From positions 1 to 64,000 of the forward strand of contig NZ_DLFW01000049.1 of assembly GCF_002482385.1 (NCBI RefSeq): DNA of 64,000 nt, written 5' to 3'. The translations under genes were made by a program, and so were the position numbers. The notes beneath the pieces are model-generated. The model had not been told where the DNA came from, did no database searches, and saw nothing but the letters and a program-made list of their open reading frames with translations. This document shows positions 17,369 through 24,910 of the stretch, one piece after another; position 1 is the first letter of the stretch; the number at the start of each line of letters is the position of its first letter. This stretch comes from Dysgonomonas sp. UBA7710. Its GTDB lineage: Bacteria > Bacteroidota > Bacteroidia > Bacteroidales > Dysgonomonadaceae.

Positions 17369-17547
17369 TTTATTCAATGGTACGCTTTTCGGTACTATCT
17401 CTAGCCGACGAATTTTCAGGCTCAACCATCAACTCGGAAGAAAAAGGTTGGATGAAAAGGGTTGTTTCAGGATTAAAGCCTGAAGAACATATAGTAAAGA
17501 ATATCAATGTGATAATAACAAAGATCCCAAAGATAGACGCTTTATAA
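17347..17547 (+). CDS. Possible 66-residue protein of unknown function
   Basis: An open frame of 66 codons beginning with MKTKMHSVYSM and ending KIPKIDAL. It has no signal peptide, membrane helix or motif I know. Its composition is mixed and not low-complexity, which favours a real protein over chance. However, no strong ribosome site precedes the ATG, and a perfect inverted repeat overlaps the first codons. It lies 94 bases after the GH57 gene on the same strand and could be its last cistron. I keep it as a low-confidence gene. Confidence 0.3.
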   Translation: MKTKMHSVYSMVRFSVLSLADEFSGSTINSEEKGWMKRVVSGLKPEEHIVKNINVIITKIPKIDAL

Positions 17548-17614
17548 ACAAATAAACCGAGAAATGTAGTATAGGCAACTTACCCCCCTCTTATACCACG
17601 AATAGCCTTATCAT

Positions 17615-18364
17615 TTACATTTCCTGCACTGCCAGATAATTGTAATCACTTACCACTTTACGAAGAAACACCCTGTCGGGACCATTATAAGTATATCCGG
17701 TAATGGACTTTATGCGTTCGGCCAACCGTTGGTTGAAGTAATCGCTGTCGCGCATGCGCTGATCTTCTATTATAGAGCTGATAGTCTGAATATCCTTATC
17801 CGATAATCTATCCAGAACATCTATATAAGTCACTTTATAATCTTCATGGAAATCAAGATCCGTAATAGATAATTCTCTGTTACGGCTATTCAATTTGAGA
17901 TCTATAACCGTAGTTCCGGCCAGGAGATCGCCCAATCGTTGCGATTTTTTGGTCACAGCCACCATGATTACCGCCAGAAAACCTTCTGTCATGGAAAAGT
18001 CTATTAAACGAAAAAGCCATCTTATGAGGAACGAACTCGAAGTAGGAGCTGTACCGTCAACATTGACAACCCTTATTTTCATGACCATTTTACCGGGGCT
18101 CTGCCCGTTATTTAAAGTTTCGAAAAGTAAATGATAGAAGATTACAGGAAAAAAAATGATAATAACGAGAAAGATTGCAAAGATATCCCCGCTGAAAGCC
18201 TGATTTATTCCAAAAGACGCCACCGTCCCCAAAATCCAAAACCAGCCGATAACCCACACAATAATAGCAATAAGATCGAGTAGATATGCAAGTATACGCT
18301 GTCCTACGCCTGCAGTTTCGTAATCTATAGTTACATTTTGTGTTGTTTGAACTTCAATAATCAT
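17615..18364 (-). CDS. RDD-family membrane protein
   Basis: 249 residues. The RDD domain occupies about residues 15-160: GVGQRILAYLLDLIAI contains the R and D that name the family, helices follow at about 23-45 and 55-80, and SPGKMVMKIRVVN and RLGDLLAGTTVID are the later conserved stretches. The last 85 residues are soluble and helical. RDD proteins are poorly understood; some are implicated in ion or sodium transport. It is divergent from the SpoIIM-MoxR-DUF58 run 213 bases away. RDD genes commonly accompany such runs, so it probably belongs to the same system. Confidence 0.85.
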   Translation of the reverse strand: MIIEVQTTQNVTIDYETAGVGQRILAYLLDLIAIIVWVIGWFWILGTVASFGINQAFSGDIFAIFLVIIIFFPVIFYHLLFETLNNGQSPGKMVMKIRVVNVDGTAPTSSSFLIRWLFRLIDFSMTEGFLAVIMVAVTKKSQRLGDLLAGTTVIDLKLNSRNRELSITDLDFHEDYKVTYIDVLDRLSDKDIQTISSIIEDQRMRDSDYFNQRLAERIKSITGYTYNGPDRVFLRKVVSDYNYLAVQEM

Positions 18365-18537
18365 CTCGAGAAATAAAATAAAGCGTCAAGCTCTTTTGGT
18401 ACCTGTATCTATTTTGTGTTCTATTTATAACAGCCAGAAATCACAACTCTGGATATTCTATATTACTTATAATTGGCAAATTTAATTTTTTTGTATGATT
18501 ATTACCACATTTCTTTCTTTCTTTTTAGGCAAAGGAT

Positions 18538-18545
18538 TATATTTG
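18538..18545 (+). promoter_or_regulatory. -7 box for the SpoIIM-MoxR operon
   Basis: TATATTTG ends 32 bases before the ATG at 18578. It supports that ATG over an in-frame ATG at 18473, which would lie upstream of the transcript start. Confidence 0.55.
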
Positions 18546-18577
18546 TGATAATAATTCAATATACGAACTACAAACGA

Positions 18578-19540
18578 ATGAGAGAAGCGGCCTTTATTAA
18601 GGAAAATAGGAATAAGTGGCAGCAGATAGACAGTCAGACCAAAGATAAAGATATTCCGGCTGAAACACTCGCTGACAACTTCATAGAACTTACAGACGAT
18701 CTCTCGTATGCACGTACATTTTACCCCAAATCCCAAACCGTAAGATATCTTAATCAGCTCGCCGGCAGGTATTTCATTAATATATACCAATACCGTAAAA
18801 AAGAGAACGGCCGTTTTCTTCGTTTCTGGAAAACCGAATTGCCGCTTATCATGTACCGGTATAGAAGAAATATGCTCCATGCATTCCTGTTCATGTTTGC
18901 AGGCGTACTGTTAGGTATATTTTCCCTGCAACAGGAGTCTAACTTTGCAGGCGTAGTACTCGGGCAGGAATACGTGAACATGACTCTTGAAAACATAGAA
19001 AACGGTGATCCGATGGCGGTATATAAAGATGATGCTAAAGGGTGGATGTTTTTTGGCATAGGAACCAATAACATCAGGGTAGCATTCTATGCTTTCATTT
19101 TCGGCATACTCTGCTCGGTTGGAACAGTTTATATACTCTTTTCTAATGGAGTAATGCTGGGTGTATTCCAATATTTTTTCTACCAATACGGGTTACTCGG
19201 TGAATCGGCGTCCATCATATGGCTGCATGGCACGCTGGAAATATCGGCTATTATCATCGCCGGAGGTGCAGGTATGGTTTTGGGAAACAGTATTCTGTTC
19301 CCCGGAACTTACAAACGGATAGATGCCGTGCAGAAAGCCGTAAAAGATGCTGTAAAAATAGTTGTAGGTTTAGTTCCTGTCTTTGTAGTAGCGGCCTTTA
19401 TAGAAAGTTATATTACCCGCCTGACAGATATGCCTGTATATCTTAAACTGACAATAATAGGCCTGTCGGCTTTATTTATTATATGGTATTTTATTTATTA
19501 TCCTTACCTCGTAAACAAAAAAGTGAATGGAGACACGTGA
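18578..19540 (+). CDS. SpoIIM (stage II sporulation protein M)-like membrane protein
   Basis: About 320 residues from the ATG at 18578. A soluble N-terminal helical region is followed by membrane helices, beginning with MLHAFLFMFAGVLLGIFSLQ. The stretch GWMFFGIGTNNIRVAFYAFIFGILCSVGT, with a soluble loop before it, is the DUF95/SpoIIM signature; the last helix ends in PYLVNKKVNGDT. In sporulating Firmicutes SpoIIM is part of the engulfment complex, but Bacteroidota do not sporulate, so here it is a component of the MoxR-associated cluster with unknown function. It overlaps the next gene by 14 bases, implying coupled translation. Confidence 0.85.
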   Translation: MREAAFIKENRNKWQQIDSQTKDKDIPAETLADNFIELTDDLSYARTFYPKSQTVRYLNQLAGRYFINIYQYRKKENGRFLRFWKTELPLIMYRYRRNMLHAFLFMFAGVLLGIFSLQQESNFAGVVLGQEYVNMTLENIENGDPMAVYKDDAKGWMFFGIGTNNIRVAFYAFIFGILCSVGTVYILFSNGVMLGVFQYFFYQYGLLGESASIIWLHGTLEISAIIIAGGAGMVLGNSILFPGTYKRIDAVQKAVKDAVKIVVGLVPVFVVAAFIESYITRLTDMPVYLKLTIIGLSALFIIWYFIYYPYLVNKKVNGDT

Positions 19541-20405
19541 AAAAATCAGATTGAACGGAAACCGCGATTTTAGCGGCAATTTCGATATGGCGATAAAATT
19601 TATCAAACAGAATTTTGCTCCTGTTGCGCGGGGTGTTTCTTATCTGATACCTCTATTGCTGATAGCTGCATTCTTTATGCCGAACCTGTTTAAACTATAC
19701 TATCAGATAGGCTCGGGGCATAATAATCCGGATACAATCTTCGATGATTTCTCATATCTAAGTATTATTGGAGGGATAGCAGCTTATTTATTACTGATAC
19801 TTACCTTGTTTTTAATGGCATTATTTACCATCTCATACATGGCATTATATGTAAAGTCGAAAGATGGTATAGTAGATAATTCGGAGGTATGGAAAAAAGT
19901 ACCTAAAATCGCATTACCTGCCCTTGGCGGAGGGATTCTCTTCGGATTGGCAGTTATGATAGGTAGTCTTTTGTGTTATATACCGGGCATTGTTGCAGCT
20001 GTCTATCTGGGCTTTTATTTATATGCTTATGTTAATGAGGACCTGGGTGTCATCGACAGCTTCCAATATAGTATAAAACTTGTTCAGAATAATTTCTGGG
20101 TGACTTTAGGTTATGCAATAACCTTTTCTTTCATAATAGGGATGGTCAGTATGGTATTTATCGTTCCGTTCTATGTGGGGCTGATAGCGAGTATGCTTCA
20201 GGTCGAGTTTTTCACCAGTGAAATATTCTTTATTTTGTCCACTATGATTCTTTTTGTTGGATATATTTTTACCTATACAGCCATGTATATGGCTATGGGT
20301 GTGATGTATTACAGCCATCGCAACAAGATAGAAGGCAACGACCTGGAATCTGAGATAGACAGTATAGGAAACCAGAACGATACTCCTCCAAGCATCCCAT
20401 ATTAA
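19527..20405 (+). CDS. Polytopic membrane protein of the MoxR cluster
   Basis: 292 residues with about six hydrophobic helices, roughly at 35-60, 75-100, 125-155, 160-175, 195-230 and 240-265. The glycine-rich PALGGGILFGLAVMIGSLLCYIPG and the FYLYAYVNEDLGVIDSF stretches resemble DUF4013 or glycerophosphodiesterase membrane-domain proteins; I cannot decide which. The C-terminal 25 residues are acidic and soluble. The start overlaps the SpoIIM-like gene by 14 bases and the stop lies 10 bases before the next start, placing it firmly in the operon. No catalytic motif is seen. Confidence 0.7.
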   Translation: METREKIRLNGNRDFSGNFDMAIKFIKQNFAPVARGVSYLIPLLLIAAFFMPNLFKLYYQIGSGHNNPDTIFDDFSYLSIIGGIAAYLLLILTLFLMALFTISYMALYVKSKDGIVDNSEVWKKVPKIALPALGGGILFGLAVMIGSLLCYIPGIVAAVYLGFYLYAYVNEDLGVIDSFQYSIKLVQNNFWVTLGYAITFSFIIGMVSMVFIVPFYVGLIASMLQVEFFTSEIFFILSTMILFVGYIFTYTAMYMAMGVMYYSHRNKIEGNDLESEIDSIGNQNDTPPSIPY

Positions 20406-20415
20406 TCCGGTTTCT

Positions 20416-21162
20416 GTGTTGAATAATAAGATAGATATAACATTTATAAAGAGTATATTATTTATATTCTTCATATGTTTATTCTCATATCTTCCGGCAC
20501 AGACAGACTCTGTACAAGCCATTACAACACCCACTGTACCGGAGACTGTAGACTTCAGAATCCCCGATGAAGCGAAAATAAAAGAATACCAGAACGATAA
20601 TCGCTTCCAGTACAAAAGAGTAGAAAAAGCCCCATCATGGTGGGATAAAGTTAAAAATTGGTTCTTCAATCTCTTTGCTGATATATTCTCTGCTGTAACA
20701 AGATCAGGCTTTCCGGGAGTTATAGTCCTGATAGCGCTTATTGTTATTATATGTCTGATTGTACTGAAATTTGCCGGGGTAGACCTCAGGACTGTGTTCG
20801 GCAAAAAAAAGATGGATACACCCGAAATCGATATTTATACCGAGAATGTACACAACATGGATTTTGATTCACTGATAGCGAATGCGTTGAAAAATAAAGA
20901 TTACCGCCTTGTTATACGCTTCCTTTATCTAAAAAACCTGAAACTTTTAACGGATAAGGAATTTATAGAGTGGAAGCCAAATAAGACCAACTACAGTTAC
21001 CAGTACGAGATAGAAAATCAGACCGTACGTTCCAAATTTATGGAAACGACGCATATTTTTGATTATATATGGTATGGTGAATTCATGCCCGATGAAACTA
21101 ACTTCCCTGTTATATATAACCGGATGGAGTCTTTCTCTAAAATGATAGCCAATGAAAGATAA
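20416..21162 (+). CDS. DUF4129-domain membrane protein
   Basis: 248 residues, starting at a GTG (20416); a TTG directly after it is an alternative. The first hydrophobic helix (about 14-29) may be a signal or anchor ending at PAQTDS. A second helix at about residues 98-117 (GVIVLIALIVIICLIVLKFAG) is followed by a cytoplasmic DUF4129 domain, with DSLIANALKNKDYRLVIRFLY and, near the end, YIWYGEFMPDE. DUF4129 is often fused to transglutaminase-like proteins encoded beside MoxR and DUF58 genes. It overlaps the next gene by 11 bases. Confidence 0.82.
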   Translation: MLNNKIDITFIKSILFIFFICLFSYLPAQTDSVQAITTPTVPETVDFRIPDEAKIKEYQNDNRFQYKRVEKAPSWWDKVKNWFFNLFADIFSAVTRSGFPGVIVLIALIVIICLIVLKFAGVDLRTVFGKKKMDTPEIDIYTENVHNMDFDSLIANALKNKDYRLVIRFLYLKNLKLLTDKEFIEWKPNKTNYSYQYEIENQTVRSKFMETTHIFDYIWYGEFMPDETNFPVIYNRMESFSKMIANER

Positions 21163-22531
21163 GAAGATGATAGCACTCATAGTGGTGATAGTCCTCTTAT
21201 TGTTCGGACTCTCATTCGCAAGATCTAAGGCGCCAAAACCTGTGGACTGGTCACCTACTTTTATTAATTCTAAAACCGGACCTTACGGAACCTATATTAC
21301 ATACCAGTTACTGAGTGATATCTTCGATAAAAAGAATATACGCATCACCCGTATGCCTGTCTATAATAACCTGAAGAAAAATGTGGGAGAATATCTTACT
21401 TATGATGATTCATACTCATACGAAGACAAGGATTATTACGATACATATGAGGAATCTACAGTCACTGATTATCCGGATTATGAAACCGACTCGGCAACAG
21501 GTTATATAGAAAAACAAATAGAAATCAGCAGTATCCCTGCGGAAGAATATGATCCCACTTCATGGTATGCCGATCTGGATAATATATCAGATACTACCTC
21601 ATATATATTTATAAACACAAGTTTTACGCTCGATAAGCTTGATATGGAGTATATGCTGGACTTTGTAGGATTGGGTAATAATGTCTTTATTTCTGCCGAA
21701 ACGATAGACAGAAAGCTTTTGGATACATTAAATATAAAGACGGATACAAAATTTTTCCAGACAGATACAGTTTATAACCTTACTGACCACCCTGCAAGAA
21801 AATACAGTTTCGGTAGTATTCAGGGACAAGTAAAATTTAATACGGATAGTTGTAAACTCTCTGTCAGATCTTTGGCCTTTAACAATAAGAAAGATACCGT
21901 ATTTATCGATGTTAAGTATGGCAAAGGCCATATTTACCTGCATTCCGTACCATCAGCTTTTGCAAATGTGAACATGCTTCAAACCGGGAAATACGATTTC
22001 GGATTCCGGTGTTTATCATACCTGCCCAAAAACAGCAAGATAATTTGGGACGAATATCAGAAGCAGGGTCCATTGGGCGAAGGAAGCGATTTTAAGGTAA
22101 TGTTGAATAATCCGCCCTTACGTGTAGCATTATATGCTATCCTCATCGGGTTTCTGCTGTTCATGCTATTCCGTTCGAAGCGTATCCAACGGGCTATTCC
22201 AATCATCAAGCCTCCGGTGAATTCATCATTAGAATTTTTGGGAACGATAAGTAACCTTTATTACCGTAAGAACGATTTCATGACCATATTAATAAAACGG
22301 CATGCATATTTCCTCGATTACATCAGGAAGCATTATTATATGTCCACCGAAAACATCGACAATGAATTTGTAAATGTATTGAGTGCGAAATCGGGAATGG
22401 ATAAAGACCGGCTCAGTGAACTGTTCCATATCTATAAAGACTTATCCACATTGGCCTTTATAGAAACCCAACCATTCCTGAGATACAATAACTTGTTGGA
22501 AGAGTTTTACAGAACCGTAAAGAACAAATAA
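21152..22531 (+). CDS. DUF4350-domain membrane protein
   Basis: 459 residues: an N-terminal helix (about 5-24), a large exported domain with a Tyr/Asp-rich insertion (about residues 75-115), and a second helix at about 325-344 (LRVALYAILIGFLLFMLFRS) leading to a cytoplasmic tail of about 110 residues. YGTYITYQLLSDIF near residue 45 and the later GKGHIYLHSVPSAFANVNML fit DUF4350, a domain usually found beside MoxR ATPases. The two-helix topology would let it connect periplasmic and cytoplasmic parts of the cluster. It ends 10 bases before the MoxR gene. Confidence 0.8.
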   Translation: MKDKKMIALIVVIVLLLFGLSFARSKAPKPVDWSPTFINSKTGPYGTYITYQLLSDIFDKKNIRITRMPVYNNLKKNVGEYLTYDDSYSYEDKDYYDTYEESTVTDYPDYETDSATGYIEKQIEISSIPAEEYDPTSWYADLDNISDTTSYIFINTSFTLDKLDMEYMLDFVGLGNNVFISAETIDRKLLDTLNIKTDTKFFQTDTVYNLTDHPARKYSFGSIQGQVKFNTDSCKLSVRSLAFNNKKDTVFIDVKYGKGHIYLHSVPSAFANVNMLQTGKYDFGFRCLSYLPKNSKIIWDEYQKQGPLGEGSDFKVMLNNPPLRVALYAILIGFLLFMLFRSKRIQRAIPIIKPPVNSSLEFLGTISNLYYRKNDFMTILIKRHAYFLDYIRKHYYMSTENIDNEFVNVLSAKSGMDKDRLSELFHIYKDLSTLAFIETQPFLRYNNLLEEFYRTVKNK

Positions 22532-22541
22532 ACAGAGATAT

Positions 22542-23516
22542 ATGTCAGATTTAGAATTCCAGTCGAGAATAGATTTCTCCGAATTGAGCCAAAGTGTTCA
22601 AAACATAAAAACCGAAATCGGGCGGGTTGTTGTCGGCCAGCATCAGTTGATAGAACAAATGATTGTTGCTATTCTGGCAAATGGTCATGTGCTGGTAGAA
22701 GGCGTGCCCGGCGTTGCAAAAACGTTATCGGCAAAGCTTTTAGCTAAAACAATCGATGTCGGATTCAGCCGTATCCAGTTTACCCCCGATCTGATGCCGT
22801 CAGATGTATTAGGCACAAGTATTTTCCTGCCGGGAGCTGCTAAGTTCGAATTCAAGAAAGGGCCTATATTCTCCAATATAGTCCTGATAGACGAGATTAA
22901 CCGTTCTCCAGCCAAAACTCAGGCAGCCTTGTTCGAAGTGATGGAAGAACGTCAGGTTACAAATGACGGTACCACATATAAGATGGATTATCCATTCCTC
23001 GTAATAGCCACACAAAACCCTATCGAACAGGAAGGTACTTATCGCCTGCCGGAAGCACAACTGGACCGCTTCCTCTTCAAGATAGTAGTGGATTATCCGA
23101 ATATCGTCGATGAAATCGCTATTCTCGATCGCCAGAACAAAGGCGAACTCACCATAGATACAGATATAAACCCTGTATTGGATGCCGGAAAACTCAACCG
23201 TTTGCGTCAGTCTGTAGAAAAAGTGCTGGTTGAACATCATTTACTCGAATACATTGCGCAAATAGTATCTGCCACCCGCCAGAGTCCATGGATAACATTA
23301 GGCGCCTCGCCTCGTGCTTCCCTGGCCATCCTGAATGCATCGAAAGCGCTGGCAGCCATCAGAGGCCGAGATTTTATCACGCCTGACGATATAAAAGAAA
23401 TGGCTGTGCCTGTGCTTCGCCACAGAGTATTATTAACACCCGAAAAAGAAATGGACGGTACATCCACCGATACAATTATATGGCAATTGATAGACAAAGC
23501 GGAAGTTCCCCGATAA
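22542..23516 (+). CDS. MoxR-family AAA+ ATPase
   Basis: 324 residues, the normal MoxR length. Walker A is GVPGVAKTLSAK (about 52-63), Walker B LIDEINRSPAKTQAALFEVM (about 113-132), sensor 1 lies in VIATQNPIEQEGTY and the lid domain has SPRASLAIL with the sensor-2 arginine. MoxR proteins are chaperone-like ATPases that help mature partner proteins with vWA-type domains; the DUF58 protein encoded next, overlapping by 37 bases, is the expected partner. RavA is a distant relative, but no ViaA gene is present. It is cytoplasmic, acting at the membrane with the other products of the operon. Confidence 0.93.
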   Translation: MSDLEFQSRIDFSELSQSVQNIKTEIGRVVVGQHQLIEQMIVAILANGHVLVEGVPGVAKTLSAKLLAKTIDVGFSRIQFTPDLMPSDVLGTSIFLPGAAKFEFKKGPIFSNIVLIDEINRSPAKTQAALFEVMEERQVTNDGTTYKMDYPFLVIATQNPIEQEGTYRLPEAQLDRFLFKIVVDYPNIVDEIAILDRQNKGELTIDTDINPVLDAGKLNRLRQSVEKVLVEHHLLEYIAQIVSATRQSPWITLGASPRASLAILNASKALAAIRGRDFITPDDIKEMAVPVLRHRVLLTPEKEMDGTSTDTIIWQLIDKAEVPR

Positions 23517-24847
23517 TACGGTTTACTAAGAGTCTCTATCTTACAAACCTCCTTTTTATTACACTGGCATTATGTGTGATAGGACTTTTTGCATGCTTTA
23601 TTTTCGATGAATATTTCTATCTGATGCAGCTCGCATTGGGGGTATTCTGCGTATTCATCCTGCTGGATATATTCACGGTCTTTCGTCAGAAGAAAGGAAT
23701 AACAGGAACACGTAATTGCCCCGACAGACTATCCAATGGCGATCAGAATACAATATCTATCTCTATCACAAATAAATACCCCTTCAAAGTCAGGATAAAA
23801 ATAGTAGAAGAAGTTCCTTTCCAATTTCAGAAAAGGGATCTGATATTTAAAACCTCTCTGGAAGCCGGCAAATCGGAAGTCTTTTATTACGACTTGCGCC
23901 CCACCCAACGGGGAGTATATCAATTTGGCGCTTTAAATGTTTATGTGGCAGGTTTGTTCGGTTTCGTCAGCAGGCGATATATCTTCGACAACCATAAGGA
24001 TGTGGCGGTATATCCATCATTTATAGAAATGCATAAATATGAATTACTGGCGGCATCGCACCGTCTGACCGATTACGGGGTAAAAAGAATCAGGCGGATA
24101 GGACATGCAACGGAATTCGATCATATAAAACATTATATATCCGGCGACGATCCCCGTACAATTAACTACAAGGCAACAGCCCGTATGAACCAACTTATGG
24201 TAAATACATACCAGGAAGAAAAGTCGCAACCTATATATTGCCTTATAGACAAAGGGCGCACAATGAAAATGCCGTTCAATGGACTGACATTGCTCGATTA
24301 TGCGATCAACTCAACATTAATGGTATGCAGTACAGCACTTAACAAAGGCGATAAAGCCGGATTGATTACCTTTTCGAAAGGGATAGACGAAATACTGCCT
24401 GCCGACAAGCATCGTCGCCAACGGAACAAGATACTGGAAACTCTGTACGCTCAGCAAACCGATTTCAAGGAGGCCGACTATGAACGCCTATATGTCACTG
24501 TACGCCGTAAACTGACACAGCGAAGCCTGATAATTCTATATACCAACTTCGAAACAGTAAATGGTATGCGCCGCCAATTGAAATACCTGAGCAGTATGGC
24601 CAAAGATCACCTGATTCTGGTAGCCTTCTTCCTCAACTCGGAATTTAACGAAGTTTTGGATACCTCACCCACCAATCTGGAAGAAACTTTCCGTAAAGGG
24701 ATGGCTGAAAAACTGTCGTATGACAAACTACTTATTGTGAAAGAACTGAACAGGTACGGAATTTACACAATATTGTCGAAACCCGAGAATCTGACAATCG
24801 ACTCCATCAATAAATATCTGGAATTCAAATCGAGAGGCCTGATATGA
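23480..24847 (+). CDS. DUF58-domain (vWA-like) membrane-anchored protein
   Basis: 455 residues with two N-terminal helices (about residues 17-38 and 47-66), then a beta-rich part and the DUF58 domain. The conserved block GDDPRTINYKATARMNQLMV (about 221-240) is diagnostic. The metal-ion site that follows reads LIDKGRTM, the DxGRxM variant of the vWA MIDAS motif. DUF58 proteins pair with MoxR ATPases in many bacteria; in methylotrophs and others such pairs mature metalloenzymes, but the client here is unknown. The 37-base overlap with MoxR is long but gives the only start that leaves both N-terminal helices intact. It is the last gene of the operon. Confidence 0.9.
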   Translation: MAIDRQSGSSPIIRFTKSLYLTNLLFITLALCVIGLFACFIFDEYFYLMQLALGVFCVFILLDIFTVFRQKKGITGTRNCPDRLSNGDQNTISISITNKYPFKVRIKIVEEVPFQFQKRDLIFKTSLEAGKSEVFYYDLRPTQRGVYQFGALNVYVAGLFGFVSRRYIFDNHKDVAVYPSFIEMHKYELLAASHRLTDYGVKRIRRIGHATEFDHIKHYISGDDPRTINYKATARMNQLMVNTYQEEKSQPIYCLIDKGRTMKMPFNGLTLLDYAINSTLMVCSTALNKGDKAGLITFSKGIDEILPADKHRRQRNKILETLYAQQTDFKEADYERLYVTVRRKLTQRSLIILYTNFETVNGMRRQLKYLSSMAKDHLILVAFFLNSEFNEVLDTSPTNLEETFRKGMAEKLSYDKLLIVKELNRYGIYTILSKPENLTIDSINKYLEFKSRGLI

Positions 24848-24850
24848 GTA

Positions 24851-24898
24851 CTAAGTATATTGAGTAATAACTTATTATTTATTACTCAATATACTTAG
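24851..24898. terminator. Perfect 20-bp inverted repeat between convergent genes
   Basis: Arms 24851-24870 and 24879-24898 are exact complements (CTAAGTATATTGAGTAATAA on the left) with an 8-base AT loop. It sits between the DUF58 stop (24847) and the maeB stop (24911), so it probably ends both transcripts. It has no T-run, and being AT-rich it may need a factor or may work mainly as an mRNA-end stabiliser. Confidence 0.6.
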
Positions 24899-24910
24899 AC
24901 CTAATACTTA

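Noticed and set aside
18477..18484. TAAATTTG on the minus strand as the RDD promoter
   Set aside because: It lies 113 bases before the gene with no -33 box, so it is no better than chance in AT-rich DNA.
22542..24847. MoxR plus DUF58 as a RavA-ViaA pair
   Set aside because: RavA has a distinct C-terminal LARA region and ViaA has a different vWA layout. The present proteins have the general MoxR length and the DUF58 signature.
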